NCBI GenBank assembly: GCA_019454045.1
Contig: SKCR01025352.1
Location: forward strand, 1-64,000
DNA: 64,000 nt
Source: Zanthoxylum bungeanum
Lineage: Eukaryota > Streptophyta > Magnoliopsida > Sapindales > Rutaceae
Direction: 5' to 3'
The notes under the pieces were generated by a model. The model was not told the DNA's origin. It made no database searches and was given only the letters and a program-made list of their open reading frames with translations. A program made the translations under genes and the position numbers. This document shows, in pieces, positions 22,340 to 34,580 of this stretch (position 1 is the first letter of the stretch; each line of letters begins with the position of its first letter).

Positions 22340-22377
<38 letters not shown>
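22320..22377. repeat. AT dinucleotide microsatellite
   Basis: About 55 bases of near-pure TA repeat between the truncated C1 and the Athila-like LTR. Such runs often mark rearrangement junctions; nothing else is seen here. Confidence 0.8.
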
Positions 22378-22379
<2 letters not shown>

Positions 22380-22499
22380 CATTTTTTTATCATTTTGGAT
22401 GATTTTCACATTAATATGAAATGCATGAGTGTTGCTATCTTTTGAATGTTTTTGGCAAATAGGAGATTGATATTAAATTTATGTGACCTCGACCCTAGT

Positions 22500-22516
22500 G
22501 TTGAGGGGGAGCAAAT
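22500..22516 (+). other. Possible polypurine tract upstream of Athila-like LTR
   Basis: The stretch TTGAGGGGGAGCAAA resembles a gypsy polypurine tract, but it lies about 47 bases before the inferred LTR start. If real, the LTR has both a 3' internal end on its left and a primer site on its right, as after unequal recombination. Confidence 0.3.
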
Positions 22517-22563
22517 TTGTACTAATTTGTGTGTCTAAGTATTTATAGAATAATATTGTAAGG

Positions 22564-23872
22564 TGATGAACACTAAAAAGTGTACATTTATTAAAAGGAA
22601 AATTAATCATTTTACATTTGTAGTTTCATTAATCCCCTTAATTTAACACATTTATGAAATAATAATTAAATTTATGTTTTATATATTTTTATTGTGATTT
22701 TTATTTCTTATGTAGGTGAAATGATACTTTGGATGCATAACTTGAAAAATGGACATGATATTTGGGTTTTAGAGGCCATAAACTTAAAAGGGCGTTCTAA
22801 TACTGTACAATTTTTAAAATTCCAACTTTGCGCAATTTTCGTATTTTGGCCATAACATTTTACCCCGATATCGGATTGTGGCCATTCTAGTTCTAGCTGA
22901 AAGAAGACTCAAATAACTACAACTTTACTATTTATCAGATTTTCTAGTCCTGAGTTTTTCAAAGTCAAAATTGGTGAAGAAGTCAATGTGTGTTGCATGT
23001 AATTTTAATTATTAAAAACAAAATAAAAAAATAAAAAAAAATAAAAAAATAAAAAAATAAAAAAAAAGAAAAAAATAAATTTGTAAAAGTTTTTTGTTTG
23101 AATTTGATTTGGAAAGTTGTAATTAATAATTGAGGGATGATCACTTCTACTATAATTGATGTGCTCACCTCTCATTTTCTTCATGCTTCTTTTATTTTCT
23201 CTCTTGAAGAACTTGGAAGAGGTGTCTTGTGTGTTTTATTTTTCAAGAATTGTTGTAATGTTTTTCTTTCAGTAATAAAATTATGTGTGTTTTTATTCAA
23301 AGCATGAGTAGCTAATTCCATTCTGCTGAGGTAAATGGTGAAACTCTTAATATAAGAATATAGATTAATCTTACTTATATATAATATATGAATTGTAATC
23401 TAAAAATTAATATTTAATTTAAATCTAAACTAATTATTGATAAATTTTATTACCGCTTATATGGCTGGTTTTATATATTTGGCATAATTGAGTACCTAAC
23501 TCGACTTCTTATAGACAAATGTTATCACTGCCTTTATGGCTGGTTTTATATATTTTGACATAATTAATTCCTGAAGTAAATTAATTGGGTAATAATGATA
23601 ATTTATATATTATAAAAAGTAAGAGTTCTCTAAATTTGAAATATTAAAAATGGATCCCTAAAACTCAGTATTTTATTTTTATTGTTGCAGTCCAATTTAA
23701 AATTATCCATCACTTCAAACAATTCAATCTTTTTTTATTTTTTTGACACTTGAATTATTATTTTATTTTACTAAATCTACTACATGTGGATCGACCCCGG
23801 ACTTATCAGGTTATTTTATTACTTCGACACTCTTATACTTGTGAGTAAAAAACCATTTTGTGAGTGTGTCCA
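22564..23872 (+). repeat. Athila-like LTR (diverged family E relative)
   Basis: The start TGATGAACACT resembles the family E start TGATGAGTGG, and two ACCGCTTATATGGCTGGT-type units occur at 23451 and 23528. The end, TGTGTCCA at 23872, lies five bases before a tRNA-Asp primer site. The GGATCGACCCCGGACTTATC motif (23788) is in the usual place near an Athila LTR end. The left boundary is inferred from end similarity only. Confidence 0.55.
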
Positions 23873-23877
23873 GTTTT

Positions 23878-23895
23878 TGGTGCCGTTGTCGGGGA
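23878..23895 (+). other. Primer binding site, tRNA-Asp type
   Basis: TGGTGCCGTTGTCGGGGA differs at two positions from the tRNA-Asp complement used by Athila-type gypsy elements. It sets the plus orientation of the element and the LTR end just upstream. Confidence 0.75.
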
Positions 23896-24059
23896 GTATA
23901 ATTTAGTGAATAGAATAATAATTTAACATTCTTGTATTTTTTTTTTTTTTTTTTTATATTTCTTTTTTTTATGCATCTTACTTTTTTCTTTGCATTTGTG
24001 TATATCCTAGATATCATAATTGATCCTAAATGAATCTTGAACCTAGACATCCCACATAT

Positions 24060-25690
24060 AGACAAATCCTATACTTGATTCTTCAAGGTTACATGAGAAA
24101 TAAAGCTCAATTAAAATGGAACTTGCATTTTACCAAAGAATTTAATGAACTATCCCCATCTAGAGATTCTTCCATAATTTTTTATGAGAATCTAATTTGA
24201 GAAATTGAGACAACTAAACGAGAAATTCAATTAAGATCTGAATTGACAAGAATGAGAAGACGTTTTTAGATCTAATCACTACATTTGTATTTTCTTTCTT
24301 TTTTTCTCTTTTATTTTGTCATTTATTTTTACTTTTTCACTTGTTTATTGTCTTCTATTTTTGTAAGTATTGCATTTGCTTATTTAAATTTTAGCATATA
24401 GTATGCATTTAGGTTGCACAGACTAAAATTACAGCATAAATTTAATTCGACTCAAGTTTTTCCATTTTCTTTAAAGATAAAGCTAAAATTTGGCTGCAGA
24501 ACCTTAGATCGGGATCCATCAGAACATGAGATGATTTATAAGAGCAATTTCAGGAAAAAAAAATTCTCCCTCATATGACAAACTACTTTGAGAGGAAAAT
24601 CCCAACTTTCACACAAGAGTCGAGGGAAACACTTTACCAATATTAAGAGAGATTAAAAAAATGTTAAATATTTTTCCACAATACAAATTTGAAACATGGA
24701 GGTTGTTTTCCTACTTCTATGGTTTAACACCCCAAAGTATACAAGTATTGGAAATGATGTGTAATGGTGAGTTTAGGGACAAAAGTCATGAAGATGCTAT
24801 AGATTACCTAGAACACATAGCAAAGAATAAACAACACTGGGACACAGTTGGCACTTATAAGTCATTTGTAAAACCACATTCATCTAGTAGAGGCATGTTT
24901 AACCTTAGGTAAGACCATGACCTTTCTATTAAATATGCAACTATAGCTAAAAACGTTGAGGCATTAGAAATGATAAAGAATGATCAGGTCAAGTCAATTC
25001 AAAAAGTCACATATTAAATCTGTAATTTAAATGAACATGTCACACACGTTTTCCCAACCTTGCCAGCCCTGCAAGAATGTCTCCATAACCAAATCAGTTC
25101 CATAAACACCTTCAAAAGACCAAATCCAAACCCATACTCCCAAACTTACAATTCTGATTAGAGAAACCATCCAAACTTCAATTGGAGGAATGATAGCCAA
25201 GCACAACCATAGCAACAACCTCCCCATGTACGCCAGAATTTCCAAAATTTTCATAATTATGCACCGTACGTCCCACCACCTAGGAAAACCCTTGAGGATA
25301 CGTTGTATGCATTCATTGAGAAATAAGAAGCCATCAATAACCAAAATGTGCAAACATTGATTGATTTGAAAGATACTTTTGCCAAAATCACATCTGCATT
25401 GACCATTAATGAGAAAGGAAAGTTCATGCACAACCACAGCCAAACCCAAAAAGTCATCAAAACCTTCACGAAGGTAGTTCTGAAAGTCAAATTATAGATA
25501 AAGTCAAATCTATTATTACTCTTTACAGTGGTAAGGTCATCCAAAGACCCATTCTATAACCTCGTGAAGATTCAGGTTCAGAAGGTAAGGAATGGGTCGA
25601 TGAACCATTAATAATGATTTGTCACATGCGCCTCCATTTCCTCAAGCATTGAAAAGAAAGAAATTTGATCATTCCCTAGAGATATATGAA
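24060..25690 (+). pseudogene. Athila-like gag remnant
   Basis: The clearest gag piece is 24661-24912 (83 aa), with FETWRLFSYFYGLTP, a CNGEF motif and an acidic DAIDYLEHIA helix, as in the retrotransposon gag core of Athila elements. Further down, about 25255-25440 reads in one frame through YAPYVPPPRKTLEDTLYAFI, LIDLKDTFAKITSALT and NEKGKF, a stretch typical of the gag tail before protease; a TAA at 25324-25326 breaks it. Several frameshifts lie between. The coding sequence resumes at 27876 after a solo LTR insertion. Minus-strand open frames over 25027-25544 are shadows. Confidence 0.8.
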
Positions 25691-25695
25691 ATATT

Positions 25696-27809
25696 TGTTG
25701 GTTTCTAATTAGGTCCAAGGATCATCAAATCAATCACAAAACACATGAATACATCAAAGGAGAATGGCGGAAACATACTCACATTGACCAGATCTTGCGA
25801 CGCGAAGAACAAGCCACTTCTTCCTCCTTGTTGAAGCTCGGCAGTGAGCTCCCTATGGCAGTGGGCTGCTCGGTTTGGGCTGTGAAACTCCTCCAAGAAT
25901 TCGGCCATTGATGACTCCATTGAAGCTCCAAGCTTCAAGCTCCAAGAATGGATTCCAAACTCAAGTGTTCATTTCCCTATCACCTTAGGAAGACTCATGG
26001 TGTGTGCTAGCACTTGATTTTGCAACAAAATCATCTCTTGCTTCTCCTTTTAATTCGGTCGAACCAGAACATGAACAAGAAGAAAACCGGCTCCAAGCCG
26101 TGAAGGAGAAGGAGGGAAAAAGAGAGGGAGAAGAAAAAACATAAAAGAAGAGAGAGAGTGGGAAAAGAAAAAGTGTATTTGGTTTTTTCATATTTCCAAA
26201 ATAAAATTAAAACCATTTACCAAATTCTTTTACTTTCCAAAAGCCAAAAGTCAAAAAGAAAAAGCCATCAATGCTTTTCAACTACCACATCACTATTCAT
26301 ATCAATCAATCAATCAAGTAACAAGTTGTCACATCACTCAAAGTGACTAATGATTTGACGCTTGATGTGACTAGTGATTTGACGCTCGATTTGACTTGCG
26401 TGCCACACTCGAATTCGAAATGCGAATGCGCTCACAAATAATCCCGGGCTCGGGTTCGCTAATTCCAAATTAACAAATTTTTCGTCGCGACGTAATTAAA
26501 CGATTACGCCTAGCGAAATCACTATTCACGTCGCTAACGAATTATTTCTAAATTAATTCGTTCGCCCGAATTAAAATCTAATTTTAATTCCGCGTCGAAA
26601 TCCAATTTCGCATAATATATCGAATATATTATTTTATCGATTAATTTCAAATTAATTGTTCTCTCTCTTTTATTAATATTTTATCCCAGATAAAATATCT
26701 CCCAATTAATCCCAGATTAATTTTCTCTCTCATCAAATTAATCCCAGATTAATTAAAGTGCGAGTCATACATCATCGGTGAATCTTTGGGAAGCGACCCA
26801 TGAGATCCCCGGATATGTTGGCAGTAAATACGGTCGTCGGACTATCTGAACACGTAAGTACCTCGTACTACATTTATACCGATTTACAAGACAAGGTTGG
26901 CTTCTAGCAAAGCGCCATGCCTACCCAATTCTCCAGAAATATCCTTATAGGATATATGTGATCTATATCAAGCGTAGTATACCGTAGTATTACGTATTTC
27001 GATCCAGCATCAGACGATCACGTGCTAGGCCTGGGGCTGGAATTGTGTCTGCCCCGTACGAAGCACATATCGGATGTTTGGCAACTAGTCTCTATAATCG
27101 GATATACATGACCTTGTCATAATATCCCGATAGCTCGAGCATTTAAGAGAACAAGTTCCGTATCCTATGTGACCATAATCTCCATACGACTGGAGTGATA
27201 CTTTCGTCTTAACATCACACCCAACACACTACGATTCTCAATATTCCCAGCATTGGCGTACGCAGAACCTGTTAAAGCCCTGGACGACCCCAACTAAAGT
27301 ATATTGATTGTCGTAAGCATTAGCGGTGCAAGTCTCAGGTTAAGACCAAATACAACTACCCTGATTGCAGACTCCCATAGACACATAGTCATACTACCAA
27401 TGGGATTCCGCGAGGGTCTATCCAGAGCGAAGCTGTTTCCCGTACCATCGGTAAAACACAACCTCCTATTACACTTGCATGAGTATCCTATACCCAAATA
27501 TATGAGAACTATGTCGTTGTGCCCTTACAAACGCGCACAAGTGTAATACTAGTCTTTTACGTATTTATCGATGTCCAATCTCGATAATACTCTGACTAGG
27601 GATATTTAATGATTTATCCTACGTGGACTAATACTGTCTCATATCATTCTCAATCCAGGAACAAATCATAAGGACCTCTCATCATTTATACATCTAGGTG
27701 ATCTAATCACAAATGATAAGAGTGCAATCTCCTTTGTCACATAGTTAATTTATACAACAACACCATGATCTGTACAAATAGTGACGCTATAGGTTATAAT
27801 TGTCCAACA
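25696..27809 (-). mobile_element. Copia family C solo LTR (2114 bp)
   Basis: It begins TGTTGGTTTCT and ends ATTGTCCAACA, with a perfect ATATT duplication at 25691-25695 and 27810-27814. It is homologous along its length to the other family C LTRs, and it has no polypurine tract or primer site next to it, so it is a genuine solo LTR from LTR-LTR recombination. It splits the Athila-like gag from its protease region. The dyad array is at about 26620-26760. Confidence 0.95.
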
Positions 27810-27814
27810 ATATT

Positions 27815-28035
27815 CATATAGAGGAAGGTCAATATACATTTGTTAGATGCCATCTAACAGATACCATCTTATGTCAAATTTTTGAAAGACTTGTGCACCG
27901 TTAAAAGAAGATATCAGTTAAGAAAGAAAACCTTTTTAGCCGAACAGGTAAGTTTCACTTTCTCAACCAATAAAACATTAAAATACAAAGAACTTGTTTG
28001 TCCAACTATTTCATGTATTATTGGAAATCATAAAT
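27815..28035 (+). pseudogene. Athila-like gag-protease junction fragment
   Basis: From 27876 one frame stays open for about 53 codons to a TGA near 28035. It carries FLKDLCTVKRRYQLRKKTFL and CPTISCIIGNH, sequence found just before the aspartic protease of Athila-type elements. The catalytic part is absent, because the sequence changes to a copia LTR at about 28036. Only ten or so bases around the junction (GATGATCACG) are shared by both, so the break may have used microhomology. Confidence 0.75.
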
Positions 28036-29269
28036 GATGATCACGTTGGATACAGAACTGGTACTCTTAAATACTGCGGCTATCGGGATAGTATGACTAG
28101 GTCATGATTATCCGATTATAGAGACTAGTTGCTAGTGATCCGATATATGCTTCGTACGGGGCAGACACAATTCCAGCCCTAAGCCTAGCATGTGACATCC
28201 GATACTGGATCGTAATACGTAATACTTCGTATACTACACCTGATAAGGATTATTTATTCCTCGTTGAATATTTCTGGAGAATTGGGTAGGCACGGTGCTT
28301 TGCTAGAAGCCAACCTTGTATTGTAAATCGGTAGGAACGTGGTACTGGGTACGCACGTGTTCGGATAATCCGATGACCGTATTTACTGCCAATATATCCA
28401 GGGATCTCTTGGGTCGCTTCCCAAAGATTCACCAATGACATTTGACTCGAATAGAATTAATCTGGGATTAATTAAGAGAGAGAAAATTAATCTGGGATTA
28501 ATTACGGTAAGAATTTATCTGGGATTAAATTCGTCTAGAAGAGAGAACGCGATTAATTTGGAATTAATCGGCAAAATAAATTTAATAGTTAATTTAGATT
28601 TTACTATTTAATTTATTTGGGCTAAAATAATATATCGGATATATTAATTGAAATTGCATTTCAATACGGAATTAAAATTGGATTTTAATTCAAGCGAACG
28701 AATTAGTTTGAAATTAATTCATAAGCGACTTTCGTAATAATTTTGCTAGGTATTATTATTTAATTAAATTATATTTAATTAAGTCGCGATGGAAAATTCA
28801 TTTAATCGGATTAAATGAAAACAGGCCCAAAGTGTGTTGTGTAAGCCAACTTAAATTTGGAATTTAAAATTGGGTGGGACCCATCAACTTACGTCACATG
28901 TTACTCTTGTGATGGAAGTAGTTGGCAATTAAGAGGCAATTTTGGAAGTCAACTTTTGATTTAAGTTTTTTGAAAACACAAAATCAACTATTCATTCTCT
29001 CTTCCCTTTGAAAAAATCATGAGCTCCTCTCCTTCCCATGGAAAGTTTGTTGCAAATTTTCTACCTTGCTAGCACTTGAGGAGCCAAAGAAAGGTGATAG
29101 GGAAACTCACTCTTGAGTTGGAAAAAAAGAATGAAAGCTTGGAGCTTCTACATCCATGGAGTTTTTAGAAAATTCAAAGCCGATCAATGTGAGTATTCCG
29201 CAACTCCCTTTGATTTATTCACATACAAATCAATGTTTAGAGATCCTTGGCATGTCTATGACACTAACA
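28036..29269 (+). repeat. C2 copia 5' LTR, 5'-truncated
   Basis: It is collinear with 47796-49060 of the C2 3' LTR; the first 626 or so bases of the LTR are missing. It ends ACACTAACA at 29269, next to a primer site. The dyad array lies at about 28450-28570. The 3' LTR has about 35 extra bases near 48690-48735, so the two copies have diverged by indels as well as substitutions. Confidence 0.85.
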
Positions 29270-29270
29270 A

Positions 29271-29282
29271 TGGTATCAGAGC
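29271..29282 (+). other. C2 primer binding site (tRNA-iMet)
   Basis: TGGTATCAGAGC lies one base after the LTR end, the standard copia arrangement, and fixes the plus orientation of C2. Confidence 0.9.
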
Positions 29283-30326
29283 GAGATCTAAGCATGATTT
29301 GGATTATAGGGTTCATGACTTTAATTTGGGATTTTTTGCTTGGAGCTTGATTTACCTAAATTGTTTGTGTGGTTGTGTTTGGATGATGATGAATTGGATT
29401 TGTGCATCTTAGGATTTGAGAAAAATTGATTGTATCAAAAATCCCAAATTCCTTTGACATGGCCGAATGTACCCTAGTATGTGCTCATGGTGATTTTTTG
29501 AAAATTAGCAATTGGATGTGTTGTTGGCATGAAATGTATGTTAAATGTTGATTTAATTAGATTGAAATCAAATTGCATGATAATTTCTTTGCCATTGCCG
29601 TGAGCCTAAGCATGTTATAGAACTGATTTTGCTTCAATTTGTGTTGGACATGGATTGGAATTAATGAGCATGATTAATTGGATTAATTAGTGTTTTGAAA
29701 ATATTAGATTAATTGATTAATTATGTTAATTAGACTTGAATTTGATTAATATGTAATTTGGAATAATGTATTAATTTAATTTGTTATATTTAGGCTAATG
29801 GGCTTAGTTGGGCCAAGTTTGGTTTTGGACAATTGGGTTGGATCCAATTGGGTCTAAAACCATTTCCATAAAGTCCAAATATGACAATTGGGCCTTTAAA
29901 AATTTAATTGGGCCTAATGGGCCAAAATTGATTTTTGGGCAAATGGTGATTCCTAATTGGGCCTTGGCTTTTGGGTTGGATCCATAAAGGCCAAAACTCA
30001 CGCCTAAAGAATTAATTGAAAGCCCATTGGACTTTAATTGAATAGTATTGGATACTAATTGGGCCTTTGAGACCCATGAAGATTGGATTTGGAATCCAAG
30101 TCTAAAAGACACTATTAAAAGTGTAATTATTTAATTTGGAATTAAATATGAATTAGTATTGGATACAATTTAAATTGGATTTAAAATTATAGTTCGATAT
30201 AATTCAAGAATACGTACTTTGAGTATTTATTCTTAAACGACTTGGACTCGCGCAAATCAAATCGTTGTTTGAACATTGGATGATCATTAATTCAAAGATT
30301 AATTAATTGGATTAGATTGATTGAAT
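29283..30326 (+). other. C2 untranslated leader, first part
   Basis: About 1 kb between the primer site and the insertion of C3. It has no conserved coding frame; the 99-aa frame at 29113-29412 spans LTR, primer site and leader and is not a gene. The stretch 29790-30110 is packed with TGGGCC/TGGGCT motifs. Confidence 0.65.
29790..30110 (+). promoter_or_regulatory. Cluster of TGGGCC/AATTGGGCC motifs
   Basis: AATTGGGCC or close forms occur repeatedly (for example near 29810, 29886, 29908, 29918, 29955 and 30058). TGGGCY is the plant site II element bound by TCP factors. The density may equally reflect an internal repeat of the leader. Confidence 0.4.
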
Positions 30327-32231
30327 TGTTAGTGTCCTACACATGCCCCAAGATCACTAAGATGATTTTTGTGTGAATAAATCAAAGAGAGTTGCGGAAA
30401 TACTCACATTGACCGGATGAGTTTCAAGACTTTTTCTTTGTATTTCGGAAGCTCCAAGCTTTCTTTTGCATTCCAAACTCAATGGTGAGTTTTCTTATCA
30501 CCTTAGTTGACTCTTTTTAAGTGCTAGCTTTGTAGAATTTTACAACAAAATTCCATGGAGAGAAGTAGAGTGCTCGACATTTAGGAGAAGACTATAGAAG
30601 ATGAATAGTTGATTTTTGTTTCCAAAACATAAAGCAAAAACTATGACTTGGTTGATGTGTTGGTTGAATAAATCCAATTTATTATGCCAACCACTTCCAT
30701 AAAATAGTGACTAGTTGAAGTAAGTGAGTGGGCCCCACCACTTTGAATTCAAAATTCAAGTTGACTTACACAACACACTTTGGGCCCGGTTCGTTTAATC
30801 CGACTAAGCGAATTTTCCGTTGCGTCGTAATTAAATCTAATTTAATTAAATAATAAGCCTAGCAAAATTATTACGGAAGTCGCTCGTGAATTAATTCCAA
30901 ATTAATTCGTTCGCACGAAATAAAATTCAATTTTAATTCCGCATTGAAATCCAATTTCAATTAATATATATAATATATTATTTTAGCCCAATTAATTAAA
31001 TAATAAAATCTAATTTCGCTATTAAATTCACTTTGCCGATTAATTCTAAATTAATCGCGTTCTCTCTTCTTCATGAATTAATCCCAGATTAATTCATGAC
31101 GCAATTAATCCCAGATTAATTCATTCTCTGATAATTAATCTAAAATTTATTCTTGTCGTAATTAATCCCAGATAAATATTTTCTCATAATTAATCCTAGA
31201 TTAATTCTGTTCGAGTTAAATGTCATCGGTAAATCTTTGAGAAGCGACCCAAGAGATCACTGGATATGTTGGCAGTAAATTCGGTTGTCGGACTATCTGA
31301 CACCTGCGTACCCGGTATCACGTACTTACCGATTTACAAGACATGGTTGGCTTCTTGCAAAGCACCGTGCCTACCCAATTCTCCAGAAATATATTCAACA
31401 TGGAATATATATAATCTGTATCAGGCGTAGTATACAATGTATTACGTATTACGATCAAGTATCAGATGTCACATGCTAGGCCTGGGGCTGGAATTGTGTC
31501 TGCCCCGTATGAAGCATATATCGGATCACTAGCAACTAGTCTCTGTAATCGGATAATCATGACCTAGTCATACTATCCCGATAGCTGCAGTATTTAAGAG
31601 TACCAGTTCTGTATCATACGTGATCATCATCTTCATATGACTGAAGTGATACTTCCATCTTGACATCACACCCAATACACTACGATTCTCAGTATACCCA
31701 GAAGAGGCATACACAGAACCTGTTAAAGCCCCGGACGACCAAAACCAAAGCATACTGATTGTGGCAAGTATTAGCGATCTAAGTCTCAGGTTAAGACCAA
31801 ATATACCTACCCTGATTCGGATTCCCATAGACACATAGTCATACTACCAATGGGATTCCGAGGGGTCTATCCAGAGCGAAGCTGTTCCCGGTCCAACGGC
31901 TAACAGAACCTCCTATAACACTTGCATAAGTATCCAATACTTAAATATTTGAGAACTATGCCATTATGCTTCCATAACGCGCACAAGTGCAATACTAGCC
32001 TATTCCGCATTATCGATGTCCATTCTCGATAATACTACGACTAGGGATCTTTAATGATTAAACCTTTCGTGGATTAATACTATCTCATATCTTATTAATC
32101 CGGTACTAATCATATGGACTTTTATCATTTATATATCCAAGTAATCTAATTACAAATGATAAAAGAGCAATTTTCCTTGTCACCATGTTTTTTTTTCAAA
32201 TAGTGATGCTATGGGTCATAATTGTCCAACA
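30327..32231 (-). repeat. C3 copia 3' LTR (1905 bp)
   Basis: TGTTAGTGTCC to ATTGTCCAACA, homologous along its length to the other family C LTRs. The polypurine tract follows at 32232. The dyad array is particularly clear at 31038-31210. Confidence 0.9.
31038..31210 (-). repeat. AATTAATC/GATTAATT dyad array, C3 LTR
   Basis: Six interrupted palindromes follow each other with about 28-base spacing from 31076 on: AATTAATCCCAGATTAATT near 31077 and 31103, mutated forms near 31132 and 31160, and a CCTAG-centred form near 31188. A CGATTAATTCTAAATTAATCG palindrome precedes them at 31038. Confidence 0.7.
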
Positions 32232-32242
32232 ATCTCCCACTT
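32232..32242 (-). other. C3 polypurine tract
   Basis: On the minus strand AAGTGGGAGAT directly precedes the LTR start TGTTGGACAATT. Confidence 0.85.
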
Positions 32243-33128
32243 GGCCTATAGCCAATCACTCAAGTGTCTAACACGTGAACTATGTACGGGTCGCTCATGC
32301 TTTTGTTGAGATATCGCTTTCTTCAGCGGATATTTAATGATTATCATCTGAAATGATCTTTTGATCTTTTGATCTTGACATCGCAACGATGTATGATCCT
32401 ACGGATCAGATGAAATGGTTGAAGTACATACTTGGATCATTGATGAGACCGTAATTCCTTAGCCTGCGCTGTAGCCCAGCTCAGCTGCTAACAGAACTAC
32501 TCCTAATCCAATTTGGAATTTTATAGATCCAAAATGCTTCTTTTGCTGCCTCAGCCGCAGTAATATATTCCGCTTTTGTTGTTGAATCGGCAACAGGATC
32601 TTGCTAGGAAGATTTCCAGCTCATTGTTTCGTTGTTCAAACAAAATACGTACCCTAATTGTGACTCAAAGTCGTCTTTATCGGTTCGGAAACTTACAACG
32701 GTGAACCTAGTCACCTTAAGTTCTCATTCTCCATAAATTAAGATAGCATCATTAGTTCCTCTAAGATACTTAAGGATGTTCTTAACATCAATCAGTGACC
32801 ATCACCTGGATCGGCCTGATTGTGACTCTAAATCCTTAAAGCATATGAGACACCAGGTCGCGTACATGTCTTTCAATGTACGAGTTCTCGGAGAGTGCCA
32901 ACAATTTTTAGATATATCCCAGTAGATCTTTATTCCTAGAATAAAGGTTGCAACTCCCAAGTTTTCATGGAGAATTTTAATGAAAGCCAAGCTTTCACCG
33001 ATTTAAATATGGGAATGTCATTGCTAAGAAGCAATACATCATCAACATATAGGACAATCATTGTCAGTGCGCTCCCACTAACCTTCTTATATACACAAGA
33101 ATCATCATCGTTTTGAATGAAACCATAT
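32243..33128 (-). pseudogene. C3 copia pol 3' fragment
   Basis: On the minus strand this corresponds to the C2 segment from about 46280 to 47150: the end of reverse transcriptase and RNase H. The open piece 32990-32802 (62 aa) contains LGVATFILGIKIYWD and CWHSPRTRT, shared with C2. Homology ends exactly after GAAACCATAT at 33128, where the Tat complex begins. Confidence 0.85.
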
Positions 33129-33649
33129 TATAGAACACATAAATCGGCGACGCTGTTCCAGGCTCACGGCCTAGTCGGGAGTACGGAGTAGCCCACGGGG
33201 GAACTAAATCGGAGAAATGACATGGATTTGCCACCCAGTGTGAATTGGGAAAATGATTTAAGGCCGCACTCACCCCTCGCAAGGGAAGACCTCAAACCGT
33301 TGGGTTTGGAATGGTCTCTTACTTATGCCACTTGTAATGAACGGATTTGTGCAATAATCTAACCAAGTCTACGTAACATACATACGCAAGAATAACCTAT
33401 ATCTAAATTGGCATACTACATATATCTAAATTGCCATGCCACCTATATCTAAATTTGCATGCATACAAGTAATTCGACATAACGGCAAGTACACAATTCC
33501 ATAAACATATTAAATAAATAAATGCGGAAAGATAAATAAACAATAACGGTAAAAGCATAAATATTAAAAAAAGAGCTAACTAAGCATATGATGGGGAAAG
33601 AAATAACTAAGGAAACAAACATGCATAAAACATGATAAAGGGATCTGTC

Positions 33650-33830
33650 CAGTGCGTGCGCATTCGAGTAACGTTCGTAAACGTGTTCGAACGGTAAACA
33701 GAATGCACGTGTTCTAGTAGCGTTAAATAACGTGTTCGAACGGTAAACAAAATGCACGCGTTCGCGTTCGAACGAGCCGAGGCAGAATGCATACGTTCGT
33801 GTAGCGTTTGATAACACGTTCGAACAGAAT
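33650..33830 (-). repeat. GTTCGAAC-rich imperfect repeats in Tat LTR
   Basis: ACGTGTTCGAACGGTAAAC occurs at 33681 and again 49 bases later, with further GTTCGAAC forms near 33762 and 33817. The inverted arm has the same array at 40490-40680. The palindrome TTCGAA recurs in each unit. Confidence 0.65.
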
Positions 33831-34483
33831 CACAAAAGTGATACCTCTAATCACATAAATACCTAAATCCTACATAAAAAAGGGAACATACTAAACAACT
33901 AAATCATACATAAAGGAAAATAACATACTAAACGATTAAATCATGCTCATAAAAAATAAATAACATGAGATTGGATGAAACGAAATATGTGTGTCTCTCA
34001 AATAGTACGTGAAGTTGTTTCCCAAGTACAGACAGCATTACCGTCCATTCGGATTCGGCTACGGAATTTACGTCTGGGTTTCTATCTGATATACCACAAG
34101 AGATAACACATATTTCATTCATCCCATGGCCACAACATTCAATCCACAATACACATGCGAAGAAATAATAACAAAAGAATGGGAATAAATAAAAAGGGTG
34201 CCCTCAGTTCTAACCTCTTAAGTCGTCTCTTGGAAGTGCGTTATGCGACCGTCGGAAGGGTTAATGCTCCGCAACTCCTCCGATTCACTGGTTCGTTGTT
34301 TTCCTTCGTTGCCTTGCTGTTTCGGACTGCTATTTCTGCTGTTTTGGGCTGCTGTTTTTGTCATTTTTGCTGTTGTTTTTGGACTATTTAAAGGTGTAAT
34401 TTAGAGGTGATTTGGGCTGCTGTTTACAGTAATTAAAGGTTGATTTTCAGGGTGTATTTTGCGGTGATTAAAGGGGTTTCAGG

Positions 34484-34580
34484 GCTGTGATTTTCGGTGA
34501 TGCAAGGGGTGTTTCTGGACTGTGATTTTTGGTGATGCATGGGGTGTTTCTGGGCTGTGATTTTCAGTGATGGAGAGCTA
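34484..34580 (+). repeat. 35-bp tandem repeat in Tat LTR
   Basis: CTGTGATTTTCGGTGATG and close variants start at 34485, 34520 and 34555, a 35-base period, with more decayed units on the left down to about 34400. Confidence 0.65.

Noticed and set aside
22320..22377. TA run as a replication origin or attachment region
   Set aside because: Simple microsatellite; nothing around it supports a function.
22983..23168. F-rich 61-aa minus-strand frame
   Set aside because: Poly-A/T low complexity within the Athila-like LTR.
25027..25544. Minus-strand open frames of 140 and 95 aa
   Set aside because: They are shadows of the plus-strand Athila-like gag tail, which has clear family motifs.
33449..33817. 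122-aa minus-strand frame with repeated FCL motifs
   Set aside because: Translation of the GTTCGAAC repeats in the Tat LTR; a mirrored frame appears in the inverted arm.
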